A stretch of 64,000 nucleotides of DNA from Sphingomonadales bacterium (GCA_028871475.1 JAGWMZ010000013.1:54867-118866); one strand, 5' to 3'; counted from the stretch's first letter, positions 48,397-58,194 are shown. Translations and numbers: made by a program. Notes: generated by a model not told the origin, from the letters alone.

Positions 48397-49539
48397 ATGT
48401 CGACCGAGGTCGATTATTACGAACTGCTCGAAGTGAGCCGCGATGCCGATGATGGAGTGCTCAAAAGCTCCTACCGCAAGCTGGCCATGAAGTATCACCC
48501 CGACCGCAATCCCGGCGATACGGCGGCCGAGGCGAGGTTCAAGCAGATCAGCGAGGCCTATGATTGCCTGAAAGATCCGCAAAAGCGCGCGGCCTATGAT
48601 CGCTTTGGCCATGCTGCTTTCCAGAATGGCGGGCCCGGTGCTGGCGGCGGCGGTTTTGGCGGCTTTGGCGGCGGGGCCGATTTCGGCGATATCGGCGATA
48701 TTTTCGAAACGATTTTCGGCGGCGGGGCCGGTGGCGGGCGCCAGCAGGCGCGGCGCGGCGCGGATTTGCGCTATGATCTGGAAATCAACCTCGACGATGC
48801 CTTCCATGGCAAGGAGGTCGAGATCGAGATTGAGGTGGCGACCCCCTGTCAGCCCTGCGGCGGCAAGGGTGCCGAGCCGGGCAGCGGCGTGCGTCGCTGC
48901 AACCTGTGCGGCGGCCACGGCAAGGTGCGCGCCAATCAGGGCTTCTTCATGGTGGAGCGCACCTGCCCCACCTGCCACGGCCGCGGCGAGGTGATTGAAA
49001 AGCCCTGCCGCAATTGCCGGGGCGAGGGCAGGGTGGACCAGCGTCAGAAGCTGGAAGTCTCGATCCCTAAGGGCGTGGACACGGGCAACCGCATCCGGCT
49101 GAGCGGGAAGGGCGAGGCCGGGCCGTTTGGCTCGCCATCGGGCGACCTTTACATCTTCATCCATGTGCGCCGTCACAAGATGTTCGAACGCGACGGGACG
49201 ACTTTGCTCACTCGCGTGCCGCTCAGCTTCACCACGGCGGCGCTGGGGGGCATTGTGGAAATTCCGGGCGTCGATGGCACGAAGCACAGCATCGAGATCC
49301 CGGCGGGCATCCAGTCGGGCAAGCAGCTTCGCAAACGCGGGGCGGGTATGCCGGTGCTCAACGGGCGTGGCATGGGCGATCTGGTGGTAGAGGTGGCGGT
49401 GGAAACACCCACCAAGCTGAGCGCGCGCCAGAAGGAGTTGCTGAAGGAATTTCAGGCCACCGAGACGGGTGAGGAATGCCCGGAGGTGAAGGGCTTTTTC
49501 AACCGCATCAAGGATGTGTGGAGCGACCTGACCGAATGA
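48397..49539 (+). CDS. dnaJ: Chaperone DnaJ (Hsp40)
   Basis: 380 residues, type I. The J domain has YHPDRNPGD (HPD); a G/F-rich linker (GGGGFGGFGGGADFGD) follows; four zinc repeats are CQPCGGKG, CNLCGGHG, CPTCHGRG and CRNCRGEG; then the C-terminal substrate domains. It stimulates DnaK ATPase and hands over clients. Complete and ordinary. Confidence 0.99.
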   Translation: MSTEVDYYELLEVSRDADDGVLKSSYRKLAMKYHPDRNPGDTAAEARFKQISEAYDCLKDPQKRAAYDRFGHAAFQNGGPGAGGGGFGGFGGGADFGDIGDIFETIFGGGAGGGRQQARRGADLRYDLEINLDDAFHGKEVEIEIEVATPCQPCGGKGAEPGSGVRRCNLCGGHGKVRANQGFFMVERTCPTCHGRGEVIEKPCRNCRGEGRVDQRQKLEVSIPKGVDTGNRIRLSGKGEAGPFGSPSGDLYIFIHVRRHKMFERDGTTLLTRVPLSFTTAALGGIVEIPGVDGTKHSIEIPAGIQSGKQLRKRGAGMPVLNGRGMGDLVVEVAVETPTKLSARQKELLKEFQATETGEECPEVKGFFNRIKDVWSDLTE

Positions 49540-49596
49540 GGGCGCGCAAGGGAATGACCCTTGCGTTCCGCTTTCGTTCCATCTAAGGCAAGCGGC

Positions 49597-50973
49597 ATGG
49601 CCAAACCCAAACGCCGCTTCGCCTGTTCCGCCTGTGGCAGCGTGACCAACCGCTGGCAGGGCCAATGCGCCGATTGCGGCGAGTGGAACACGCTGACCGA
49701 GGAAGCACCCGCCACGGTCTTTTCCGCCAAGCATGATTTGTCGAGCGGCGGAAGGGCGATCAGTTTCGAGCCATTGGACATGCCAGGCAAGGCGCTTGTC
49801 CGCCGCGGCACGGGTATTGCCGAGTTTGACCGCGCGCTGGGTGGCGGGCTGGTGCCGGGCAGCGCGATCCTGATGGGCGGCGATCCGGGCATCGGCAAAT
49901 CGACCCTGCTGCTTCAGGCCAGCGCAAAAGTGGCGCAGGCGGGCGGTCTGGCGGTCTATATCAGCGGCGAGGAAGCGACGGGGCAGATTCGGCTGCGCGC
50001 CGAAAGGCTGGGCGTGGCGGCGGCCCCGATCCGTTTGGCGGCCTCGACATCGGTGCGCGATATTCTCACCACCCTGGGCGAGATGGAGGAGCAGCCGGCA
50101 TTTCTGGTGATCGATTCGATCCAGTGCATGCATTCCGACCAGATCGAGGGGGCGCCGGGTACGGTCAGCCAAGTGCGCGGCTGCGCCTTTGAGCTGATCC
50201 GTTACGCCAAGGAGAATGGCGTGGCGCTGGTGCTCGTCGGCCATGTCACCAAGGATGGCAGCATCGCGGGGCCGCGTGTGCTCGAGCATATGGTCGATGT
50301 GGTGATGAGTTTCGAGGGTGAGCGCAGCCATCAATACCGCATCCTGCGCAATCTGAAGAACCGCTTTGGCCCGGTGGACGAGATTGGCGTCTTTGCGATG
50401 GAAGGACAGGGGCTGACCGAGGTCGGCAATCCGTCGCTGCTGTTCCTGTCAGGCCGGGAAACCGCCATTGCGGGCAGTGCGGTCTTTCCCGCAATGGAGG
50501 GGACGCGCCCGGTCCTCGTGGAAATTCAGGCATTGATCGTGCGTCTGCAATCGGGCGCCACGCCGCGCCGCGCGGTGGTGGGCTGGGACAATGGGCGCCT
50601 CGCCATGCTGCTCGCGGTGCTGGAGGCGCGTTGCGGGCTCAATTTCTCCAGCGCGGAGGTCTATCTCAATGTCGGTGGCGGTTACCGGCTGGCTGATCCG
50701 GCGGCGGATCTGGCTGTGGCCGCCGCACTGGTTTCTGCGTTGGCCGACAAGCCTTTGCCGCGTGAGGCGGTGTGGTTTGGCGAGGTGTCGCTGGCGGGCG
50801 AGATCCGCCCGGTGGCCCATGCCGGGCTGCGACTGCGCGAATCGGCCAAGCTGGGTTTTGGCGACGCCTTTGGACCTGCCGATGCCGCGATGAGCCAGAA
50901 GGGCGAGGCAGGCCGTCGCACGGGAATCGCGCTTTTGCCAAATCTCGTTGACCGTATCCTTGGCGGCGCATAG
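49597..50973 (+). CDS. radA: DNA repair protein RadA
   Basis: 458 residues from MAKPKRRF. The N-terminal zinc finger is CSACGS and CADCGEW. The RecA-like core has Walker A GGDPGIGKSTLLLQ and the RadA-specific KNRFG in NLKNRFGPVDEIG. The C-terminal Lon-like domain has GGGYRLADPAADLAVAAAL in part. RadA drives branch migration of recombination intermediates. It is followed by cvpA after 12 bp. Confidence 0.98.
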   Translation: MAKPKRRFACSACGSVTNRWQGQCADCGEWNTLTEEAPATVFSAKHDLSSGGRAISFEPLDMPGKALVRRGTGIAEFDRALGGGLVPGSAILMGGDPGIGKSTLLLQASAKVAQAGGLAVYISGEEATGQIRLRAERLGVAAAPIRLAASTSVRDILTTLGEMEEQPAFLVIDSIQCMHSDQIEGAPGTVSQVRGCAFELIRYAKENGVALVLVGHVTKDGSIAGPRVLEHMVDVVMSFEGERSHQYRILRNLKNRFGPVDEIGVFAMEGQGLTEVGNPSLLFLSGRETAIAGSAVFPAMEGTRPVLVEIQALIVRLQSGATPRRAVVGWDNGRLAMLLAVLEARCGLNFSSAEVYLNVGGGYRLADPAADLAVAAALVSALADKPLPREAVWFGEVSLAGEIRPVAHAGLRLRESAKLGFGDAFGPADAAMSQKGEAGRRTGIALLPNLVDRILGGA

Positions 50974-50985
50974 TCCGGTCTACCT

Positions 50986-51585
50986 ATGACCGGTTTTGAT
51001 GTAACAGTCTTCGTGGTGGTCGGCGCGGCTGCCTCGCTGGGATTTCTGCGCGGCTTCGTGCAGGAAGTGATTTCGCTGTCGGCCTTTATGGTTGCGATGG
51101 CGGCGGTGCATCTCCTGCAGGCGCCGCTGGGGCTGGCGCTCAAACCGCATATCGGCTCGCAGAGCGGCGCCGATGTGGCCGCGTTCCTCTTCCTGCTCAT
51201 CGTGCCCTATGTCCTGATCCGGCTGATCGCGCGCTGGCTGGGCGGGGCCACGCGCAATTCCTTGCTTGGGCCGGTCGACCGGGTGCTGGGCTTTGGCTTT
51301 GGCGCGGTGAAGGGGACGTTGATCGCGGTGGCCGCATTCTCGCTGATCGTGCTGTTTTACGATACAGTCTGGGGAGTGGGCGGCCGTCCCGCATGGATCA
51401 CGACAAGCCGGACCTATCCCTTCATCAATGCCAGCAGCCGCGAATTGCTCAAGGTGATGGCCGAAAGGCGCAAAAAGGCGGCAGAGGCCGCCGATGCGGA
51501 GGACGCGAGCGCTGATGCTGACAGTGCCGATACGCCCGTTGCCAGGCCCACCGCCCATCATCGCCCGCGCCACAGGGCTGAGTGA
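50986..51585 (+). CDS. cvpA: CvpA-family membrane protein
   Basis: 199 residues with four membrane segments: FDVTVFVVVGAAASLGFLRG at the start, GFVQEVISLSAFMVAMAA, FLFLLIVPYVLIRLIARWL, and GFGAVKGTLIAVAAFSLIV. The C-terminal 50 residues are soluble, charged and alanine-rich. CvpA is needed for colicin V production and envelope integrity in enterobacteria; its exact job is unknown. It lies in the radA-cvpA-nifU-like-alr run, which looks like one operon. Confidence 0.92.
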   Translation: MTGFDVTVFVVVGAAASLGFLRGFVQEVISLSAFMVAMAAVHLLQAPLGLALKPHIGSQSGADVAAFLFLLIVPYVLIRLIARWLGGATRNSLLGPVDRVLGFGFGAVKGTLIAVAAFSLIVLFYDTVWGVGGRPAWITTSRTYPFINASSRELLKVMAERRKKAAEAADAEDASADADSADTPVARPTAHHRPRHRAE

Positions 51586-51588
51586 GCC

Positions 51589-52011
51589 TTGTCGAGCGTG
51601 CTTTACACACCGCAGGTTCTGACGCTGGCGACGAGTCTGGCGCGTTGGCCGCTGGGTGGCGACATGCCGTTGGCGGGCGAAGTGCGCTCGGCCTCCTGCG
51701 GCAGCCGCCTGCGGGTGGGGCTTGCGCTGGATGAAAAGGGCGCGATCTCGGCGATTGGCCTTGCGGCGCAGGCCTGCGCGATCGGCCAGGCGGCAGCGGC
51801 GGTCATGGCCGAGGCGGTGATCGGGCGCGACCTTGCCGCGATGCAGTCGGCGGAACGCGACATCGCGCGGTGGCTGGCGGGCGAGGGAGATCTGCCCTCC
51901 TGGCCCGGACTGGCGCAATTGGCGGCGGCGCGTGATTATCCGGGGCGTCATGGCGCCTTCATGCTGGGTTGGCGTGGGGTTCTGGTGGCCTTTGCGCCGG
52001 TCGTGTCGTGA
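51589..52011 (+). CDS. NifU/IscU-like iron-sulfur scaffold protein
   Basis: 140 residues from TTG at 51589 (GTG at 51598 is possible). The NifU N-terminal fold is supported by two conserved cysteines: SASCGSRLRVGL near residue 37 and AQACAIGQAAAAV near 63. The third ligand cysteine of true IscU/SufU is absent; the matching region reads YPGRHGAFMLGW. It may therefore be a scaffold-like protein with altered cluster chemistry. The stop overlaps the alr start (GTGA). Confidence 0.78.
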   Translation: MSSVLYTPQVLTLATSLARWPLGGDMPLAGEVRSASCGSRLRVGLALDEKGAISAIGLAAQACAIGQAAAAVMAEAVIGRDLAAMQSAERDIARWLAGEGDLPSWPGLAQLAAARDYPGRHGAFMLGWRGVLVAFAPVVS

Positions 52012-53054
52012 CCGGCGTGCCTGCGACGCCCTTGCGCCTCACCATGGATGGGGACGCGCTGGTGGCCAATTGGCGCGCGCTCGATCGCCTGTCGGGCGCG
52101 GCGCGGGCTGGCGCTGCGGTGAAGGCCGATGCTTATGGCCTTGGCGCGCGACGGGTTGTGCCCCTGCTGGCAGGCGCGGGATGCCGCGACATGTTCGCCG
52201 CTCATTGGGCGGAGGCGGCAGATCTGCTTGATCTTGTCGATCCGCGTCGCATCGCCGTGCTGCATGGTCCGCTGCGCGGCGAGGATGTGGATTTTGCGCG
52301 TGCGACGGGCGTTCGCCCGGTGATCAATTCGCTGGAGCAAGCCGCGCGATGGCAGCAGGCTGGCGGCGGCGCCTGCGATCTGATGGTCGACACCGGCATG
52401 AACCGGCTTGGCGTCTCGCTCGCCGATCTTGCCGAACTGAGCGGCTTGCAGATCGACGTGCTTCACTCGCATCTGGCCAGCGGGGATGAGGATGGCCCGC
52501 TCAACGCGCTGCAACTGGCGCGCTGGCAGGCCGCGCGTGGCCTTGTCTCGCATGACCGCGCGGCGCTGGCCAACAGTGCGGGGATTGTGCTGGGGCCAGC
52601 CTATCATGGCGATCTGACGCGACCGGGGCTTGCGCTCTATGGCGGCGTGGCCCGTCAGGAACTGGCCGGGGTGATCCGCCCTGTCGCGTTGCCGCAAACC
52701 GCTTTGTTGCAGGTGCGGCAGATCGCGGCGGGTGAGACGGTGGGCTACAACGCCGCCTTCACCGCGCCCGCGCCCATGCGGGTGGGCACCGTGGCGCTGG
52801 GCTATGCCGATGGCTATCTGCGCTGCTGGTCCGGGAAGGGCATGCTGCGGGATGCCCAGGGGGCTTCCTTGCCTGTGCTGGGCCTTGTGTCGATGGATCT
52901 CACCATTGTCGATCTTGGACATTCTCCGCACAGCAAGGAGGGGGACTGGCTGGATGTCGATTATGACCTGCCTCGTTCGGCGGCGATGACGGGGCTCTCG
53001 CAGTATGAATTGCTGACCGGTCTGGGGCGACGCTTTGCGCGTGCGAGTGAATGA
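52008..53054 (+). CDS. alr: Alanine racemase
   Basis: 348 residues from the GTG at 52008. The PLP lysine is Lys39 in AAVKADAYGLG; the catalytic tyrosine lies in GTVALGYADGYLR. DLMVDTGMNRLGV and ANSAGIVLGP are further family marks. It makes D-alanine for peptidoglycan. Coupling by GTGA to the NifU-like gene suggests shared expression, though no functional link is known. Confidence 0.95.
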   Translation: MTGVPATPLRLTMDGDALVANWRALDRLSGAARAGAAVKADAYGLGARRVVPLLAGAGCRDMFAAHWAEAADLLDLVDPRRIAVLHGPLRGEDVDFARATGVRPVINSLEQAARWQQAGGGACDLMVDTGMNRLGVSLADLAELSGLQIDVLHSHLASGDEDGPLNALQLARWQAARGLVSHDRAALANSAGIVLGPAYHGDLTRPGLALYGGVARQELAGVIRPVALPQTALLQVRQIAAGETVGYNAAFTAPAPMRVGTVALGYADGYLRCWSGKGMLRDAQGASLPVLGLVSMDLTIVDLGHSPHSKEGDWLDVDYDLPRSAAMTGLSQYELLTGLGRRFARASE

Positions 53055-53145
53055 CCCGAAACGGGATGTTGCTGCGCAGCAATTCTGTTGCGCGACCGGG
53101 CTTTTGGGTGCACACTGACCCGCAATAGTGGGAGACAGGACAGTC

Positions 53146-53742
53146 ATGGCTGAGACAACCGGCGCCAAGGACAACACCGTCATCATCAAGAAGTACGCCA
53201 ATCGGCGGCTTTATAACACCCAGTCCTCCAGCTATATCACGCTGGATCATCTGGCGAAGATGACGCGTGAGGGGATCGAATTTCGCGTACTGGACGCCAA
53301 GACGGGCACGGAAATCACCCATCAGATCCTGACGCAGATCATCATGGAGGAAGAGGCCAGCGGCGAGCAGATGCTGCCGGTCAATTTCTTGCGTCAACTC
53401 ATCGGCATGTATGGCAATTCGATGCAGGGGCTGGTGCCCCATTTCCTCGAAGCCTCGATGGACCAGTTCCGCGCCAATCAGCTGAAGCTGCGCAAGGCTT
53501 TCGAGGACAGTCTGGAGAGCAATCCGCTGGCCCGTCTGGCGCAGCAGAACATTGCCATGTTCCAGGCCGCCGCCGCTGCCTTCATGCCGGAGGCAGGCGC
53601 CGCCAAGCCGGAGGGCAAGGCCGAGGGTGAAGAGGACGCCGCTGCTCCCGCGGCGCCGGCGGCTGATACGCGCAGCGAACTCGATGCGCTGCGGGAGCAG
53701 ATGCTGATGATGCAGAAGAAGCTCGACCAACTCGGCAAATAA
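53146..53742 (+). CDS. phaR: Polyhydroxyalkanoate synthesis repressor PhaR
   Basis: 198 residues. The PHB/PHA accumulation regulator DNA-binding domain is KKYANRRLYNTQSSSYITL in part, near residue 15, followed by the second domain (NFLRQLIGMYGNSMQGLVPHFLE in part). The C-terminus is an alanine/glutamate linker and a short coiled coil (LDALREQMLMMQKKLDQL). PhaR represses phasin and PHA genes and binds PHA granules, which implies the organism stores PHA. No phaC or phasin gene is in the window. Confidence 0.95.
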   Translation: MAETTGAKDNTVIIKKYANRRLYNTQSSSYITLDHLAKMTREGIEFRVLDAKTGTEITHQILTQIIMEEEASGEQMLPVNFLRQLIGMYGNSMQGLVPHFLEASMDQFRANQLKLRKAFEDSLESNPLARLAQQNIAMFQAAAAAFMPEAGAAKPEGKAEGEEDAAAPAAPAADTRSELDALREQMLMMQKKLDQLGK

Positions 53743-53825
53743 GCCATGGCGCGGGGGCGGTTGACTGGCTTTCCCCGCGCAAAGGGCATTTGAACTTGGG
53801 CGTTTGCCCCGCTAAGGCGCGGGGC

Positions 53826-55385
53826 ATGACTCAGACAGTTCAAAACCCCAAGATCCGCCACGCCCTTTCCGTCACGCGCGATGCCGATTTCGCGCAGTGG
53901 TTCCAGCAGGTCGTTTCCGAAGCCGAGATGGCCGAGGAAAGCGGTGTGCGCGGCTGCATGGTGATCAAGCCCTGGGGTTACGGCATCTGGGAGCGGATCC
54001 AGAAGATCATGGACGCGGCGATCAAGGAAGCCGGTGTCGACAATTGCTATTTCCCGCTGTTCATCCCGCTCAGCTATTTTGCCAAGGAGGCCGACCATGT
54101 GGACGGCTTTGCCAAGGAAATGGCGGTCGTCACCCACCACCGCCTGATCGCCGATGGCAAGGGCGGTCTGGTGCCCGACCCCGAGGCGAAGCTCGAGGAG
54201 CCGCTCATCGTGCGGCCCACCAGCGAAACGGTGATCGGCGCCGCGATGAGCCGCTGGGTGCAGAGCTGGCGCGACCTGCCGCTGATGGTCAACCAATGGG
54301 CCAATGTGGTGCGCTGGGAAATGCGCACCCGCATGTTCCTGCGTACCAGCGAGTTTCTATGGCAGGAGGGCCATACCGCCCATGCCGACCGCGCCGATGC
54401 GATGGTGGAAACGCTGCGCGCTCTGGAAATGTACCGCGACTTTGCCGAGAACGTGCTGGCCATGCCGGTCGTCGCGGGTGAAAAGCCCGAGAATGAGCGT
54501 TTCCCCGGCGCTGTTGCCACCTATTCCATCGAGGCGATGATGCAGGATGGCAAGGCGCTGCAGGCGGGCACCAGCCATTATCTGGGCACGGGTTTTGCCG
54601 AGGCGGCGGGCATCCGCTACCAGAGCAAGGAAGGGCAGCAGGAGCTGGCCCACACCACCAGTTGGGGCACCTCCACCCGCATGATTGGCGGGGTCATCAT
54701 GACGCATGGCGATGATGATGGTCTGCGCGTGCCGCCTGCCATTGCTCCGCATCAAATCATCATCCTGCCCATGCTGCGCGAGGATGATGGCGACGAGGCA
54801 CTGCTGGCCTATTGCGAGGAGATCCGCCGCGCACTGCTCAAGCACTCCGCGCTGGGCGAGCCTGTCCGCGTGCTGCTCGACAAGCGGGCGGGCAAGGCGA
54901 CGCAGAAGCGTTGGGGCTGGGTCAAGAAGGGCGCGCCCATCATTCTGGAAATCGGTGGCCGTGATGCCGCGGGTGGCATGGTGTCGGCGGTGCGCCGTGA
55001 CCGGCTGTGGAAGGAAGATGGCAAGGTCAATTTCGTGGCGCAGACGCGTGACGATTTCATCGCCGCCGCCGCTGCCGAGCTGGAGAGCATTCAGGCCAGC
55101 CTGTATGCCGAGGCGACCGCCAGGCGCGATGCCAACATTACGCGCGGTCTCACCACGCTCGATGAGCTGGCCACCTTCTTCTCCGATGACAAGCGTTACC
55201 CCGGCTGGGTGGAGCTGAACTGGAGCCGCCCGACCGGCGCGGCGCTGGAAAAGGTGGTTGAACAGTTGAAGGCGCTCAAGCTGACCATCCGCAACACGCC
55301 GCTGGATGCCGCTCCGGCTGAGGGCCTGTGCCCTTTCACGGGCGAGCCGGCTGTCGAGCGCATCTACGTCGCTCGGGCTTACTGA
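53826..55385 (+). CDS. proS: Prolyl-tRNA synthetase, type 3 (no editing insert)
   Basis: 519 residues from MTQTVQNPK. Class II motifs are VRPTSETVIGAAMS, VVRWEMRTRMFLRTSEFLWQEGHTAH in part, and the C-terminal anticodon domain. The stretch KPWGYGIWERIQKIMD and the direct catalytic-domain layout are those of the archaeal/eukaryote-like ProRS without the INS editing domain, unlike the 570-residue E. coli type. Misacylated Ala-tRNA-Pro would need a free-standing editor, not seen here. The next gene starts 3 bp after the stop. Confidence 0.95.
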   Translation: MTQTVQNPKIRHALSVTRDADFAQWFQQVVSEAEMAEESGVRGCMVIKPWGYGIWERIQKIMDAAIKEAGVDNCYFPLFIPLSYFAKEADHVDGFAKEMAVVTHHRLIADGKGGLVPDPEAKLEEPLIVRPTSETVIGAAMSRWVQSWRDLPLMVNQWANVVRWEMRTRMFLRTSEFLWQEGHTAHADRADAMVETLRALEMYRDFAENVLAMPVVAGEKPENERFPGAVATYSIEAMMQDGKALQAGTSHYLGTGFAEAAGIRYQSKEGQQELAHTTSWGTSTRMIGGVIMTHGDDDGLRVPPAIAPHQIIILPMLREDDGDEALLAYCEEIRRALLKHSALGEPVRVLLDKRAGKATQKRWGWVKKGAPIILEIGGRDAAGGMVSAVRRDRLWKEDGKVNFVAQTRDDFIAAAAAELESIQASLYAEATARRDANITRGLTTLDELATFFSDDKRYPGWVELNWSRPTGAALEKVVEQLKALKLTIRNTPLDAAPAEGLCPFTGEPAVERIYVARAY

Positions 55386-55387
55386 AG

Positions 55388-55786
55388 ATGCTTGGCCTGC
55401 TGGCACTTGTCACCCTTGCCGGGGCAGGTGCCGCTGGCGACCCGCATGACTGGCACACGCGCTATACCGGGCGCCTGTCCTCCACCTATTGGTCCTGCCA
55501 GAGGGAGACGGGGCAAGGTGACTATGTTTACACCCGCTGTGCCTGGGAGGAATATCACCGCCGCGATGCGGAATTGAACGCTGCCTATCAGCGGGTCATC
55601 GCCGCCCTGTCGCCAGAGGCCCGTGCGCGCCTGCGGTCCAGCCAGCGGGCGTGGATCAGGCGGCGCGATGCCCTCTGCGGCGCGATAAGGGAGCGGCAGC
55701 CCGGCACCAATGCGCTGCATCTTGAGCCGCAGTGCCTGGCCGATCAGACCATCGGGCGCACGCAATGGCTGGTCCGCCGGCGCTGA
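55388..55786 (+). CDS. LprI-like (DUF1311) exported protein
   Basis: 132 residues with a signal peptide ending near AGAAG. The DUF1311 core has paired cysteines and the A-E-L-N-A-A-Y pattern: CAWEEYHRRDAELNAAYQRV, SQRAWIRRRDALC, and a last cysteine in EPQCLAD. The family includes the lysozyme inhibitor LprI of Mycobacterium; for most members the role is unknown. It lies 3 bp after proS and 45 bp before rnr. Confidence 0.85.
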   Translation: MLGLLALVTLAGAGAAGDPHDWHTRYTGRLSSTYWSCQRETGQGDYVYTRCAWEEYHRRDAELNAAYQRVIAALSPEARARLRSSQRAWIRRRDALCGAIRERQPGTNALHLEPQCLADQTIGRTQWLVRRR

Positions 55787-55831
55787 CGGCGCCCCTTGCC
55801 AAGGGCGCGCTTTGGGGCCAAGGGTCAGTCC

Positions 55832-58165
55832 ATGCCTTTTGACCGCAAGCCTTCGCGTCATACTTCCGCCAGACCGGACCAGAAACCGCGCCGCCCCGAA
55901 CCCGGCCTGCCCACCGCCCAGCAGGTCCTCGACTTCATCGCCCAGGCGCAGGAGGAAGTCGGCAAGCGCGAGATCGCCAAGCATTTCGGCCTGAAGGGCG
56001 CGGAAAAGATCGAGCTGAAGGCGCTGCTCAAAGACATGGCCGAGGAAGGTCTGATCGACGGCAAGCGCACAGCCTATCACCGCATGGGCGGCGTTCCCAA
56101 GGTCACCGTGCTGCGCGTCATCGAGATCGAGGATGGCGAGCCCGTCGCAGTGCCTGACACTTGGCAGCCCGATGAGGCCACCCCGCCTCCGCGCCTGCGG
56201 GTGATTGAACCGCGCGGCAGCAAGAAGAGCCCTGCCGTGCGCGGCGTTGGCCCCTTGCGCGTGGGAGACCGCGTGCTGGCCCGCACCGAAGAAACCCCGC
56301 GCGGCTGGACTGCCCATCCCATGAAGAAGCTGCCCGCCCAGGCGGACCAGATCATGGGCGTGGTGGAGATTGACGGTGCGGGGAAGGGCTGGCTGGCCCC
56401 GGTGGACAAGCGCGAACGCCATGCCGCGCCGATCTCCGACCTCAATGGCGCAGTGGCTGGGCAACTGGTGCTGGCTGAGCCGGTCAGCCGGTCCCCGCGC
56501 GCCGGAATGCGCGTGACGGTGGTGCTGGGCGATCCACTGGCGCCGCGCTCCTTCAGCCTCATCGCCATCCACAAATATGGCCTGCCGCATATTTTTGGCG
56601 CCGAAACGCTGGCGCAAGCCGAGGAAGCCGCGCGTGAGCCGCTTAGCGAACAGGCGCGCGAGGATCTCACCCATCTGCCCATCGTGGCGATCGATCCCAC
56701 CGATGCGCGGGACCATGACGATGCCATCTGGGCCGAACCCGATGGCGAGGGCGGCTGGCGCACGGTTGTCGCCATTGCTGACGTCTCCTTCTACGTCCGC
56801 CCCGGCAGTGCGGTGGACAAGGAAGCGCGCCAGCGCGGCAATTCCGCCTATTTCCCCGACCGCGTCGTGCCGATGCTGCCCGAGGTGCTCTCGGCCGATG
56901 TCTGTTCGCTGAAAGCCGGGGCGCCGCGTGCCGCCATGGTTGCCCATATCCATTTCGATGCCGAAGGGCGGATGACCTCCTTCCGCTTCAGCCGCGCCAT
57001 CGTGCGCATTGCCGAAGTGATCGCCTATGAGGAGGCGCAGGCGCGTATCGATGAGAACCGCGCCGAGCCGCATCTGGTGAACCTGTGGGGCGCGTGGAAA
57101 GTGCTATCCGCCGCGCGGGACAAGCGTGACCCGCTCAACCTCGATTTGCCCGAGCGCCGCGTGGTGCTCGACGAGAAGGGGCGCATTGCCACCATCGCCA
57201 TGCGTGAACGGCTCGATGCCCACCGCGTCGTCGAGGATTTCATGATCGCTGCCAATGTCGCGGCGGCCAAGGCGCTGGAAAGCAAGACGGCGCCGGTGGT
57301 CTATCGCGTCCATGAAGCGCCGAGCCGTGAAAAGCTGCTTTCGCTCAAGGACTATCTGGCCACATTTGAGCGCAAGCTGGCGCTGGGGCAGGTGATCACG
57401 CCGGCGCTCTTCAACCGCATGCTGAAAAGCATCGAGGATGAGACCGAAAAGGCGCTGATCATGGAGGCTGTGCTGCGCAGCCAGACGCAGGCCTATTACG
57501 GTCCTCGCAACGCCGGGCACTTTGGTCTGGCGCTGGGCAGCTATGCGCATTTCACCTCGCCCATCCGCCGCTATTCGGACCTGCTGGTGCACCGCGCGCT
57601 GGTCGATGCCTTTGGTCTGGAGCAGCCCGCGCCCAAGGGCGACCTGCCCGACCATTCCGGCCTAGCCCCGCGCGACCGTCAGGATCTTGGCCGCATTTGC
57701 GATGCCATTTCGAAAACCGAGCGCCGCGCCATGGAGGCCGAGCGTGAGACGGTGGACCGCTATGTCGCGGCCTGGCTCTCCACCCGCGTGGGTGATGTCT
57801 TTGACTGCCGCATCACCGGGGTGCAGCGTTTTGGCCTCTTTGCCACTATCATCGGCCTTGGCGGTGATGGTCTGGTGCCGGTCTCGGTGCTGGGGGACGA
57901 GCGCTTCTTTCATGACGAAAAGGCGCAGGTTCTGGAAGGCGAGCAGAGCGGGACGCGCTATGCCATCGGCGATGTGCTGAAGCTGAAACTGGCCGAGGCC
58001 AATGCGCTGACCGGCGCGCTCAAATTCGAGCCGGAGGACAGCGATGGACGGATCGAGCGTCGGGGCGCCCCGGCGCCGCACTCACCGCTCAAGCGGCGCG
58101 GCAACCATCTGGTGGGCAAGCGTGGCCGCCCGGCCAACATCCGCCATCAGGGGCGGCGCGGCTGA
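55832..58165 (+). CDS. rnr: Ribonuclease R
   Basis: 777 residues from MPFDRKPSRH. A basic N-terminus and winged helix (QVLDFIAQAQEEVGKREIAKHF in part) are followed by cold-shock domains, the RNB domain with DPTDARDHDDAIWAE (catalytic aspartates) and HFTSPIRRYSDLLVHR, and a C-terminal S1 domain. The tail is basic (LKRRGNHLVGKRGR). It degrades structured RNA 3' to 5'. It is convergent with the universal stress gene. Confidence 0.98.
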   Translation: MPFDRKPSRHTSARPDQKPRRPEPGLPTAQQVLDFIAQAQEEVGKREIAKHFGLKGAEKIELKALLKDMAEEGLIDGKRTAYHRMGGVPKVTVLRVIEIEDGEPVAVPDTWQPDEATPPPRLRVIEPRGSKKSPAVRGVGPLRVGDRVLARTEETPRGWTAHPMKKLPAQADQIMGVVEIDGAGKGWLAPVDKRERHAAPISDLNGAVAGQLVLAEPVSRSPRAGMRVTVVLGDPLAPRSFSLIAIHKYGLPHIFGAETLAQAEEAAREPLSEQAREDLTHLPIVAIDPTDARDHDDAIWAEPDGEGGWRTVVAIADVSFYVRPGSAVDKEARQRGNSAYFPDRVVPMLPEVLSADVCSLKAGAPRAAMVAHIHFDAEGRMTSFRFSRAIVRIAEVIAYEEAQARIDENRAEPHLVNLWGAWKVLSAARDKRDPLNLDLPERRVVLDEKGRIATIAMRERLDAHRVVEDFMIAANVAAAKALESKTAPVVYRVHEAPSREKLLSLKDYLATFERKLALGQVITPALFNRMLKSIEDETEKALIMEAVLRSQTQAYYGPRNAGHFGLALGSYAHFTSPIRRYSDLLVHRALVDAFGLEQPAPKGDLPDHSGLAPRDRQDLGRICDAISKTERRAMEAERETVDRYVAAWLSTRVGDVFDCRITGVQRFGLFATIIGLGGDGLVPVSVLGDERFFHDEKAQVLEGEQSGTRYAIGDVLKLKLAEANALTGALKFEPEDSDGRIERRGAPAPHSPLKRRGNHLVGKRGRPANIRHQGRRG

Positions 58166-58194
58166 TGCGCCCCGCCCGGATGAGCGCTCCCTGC

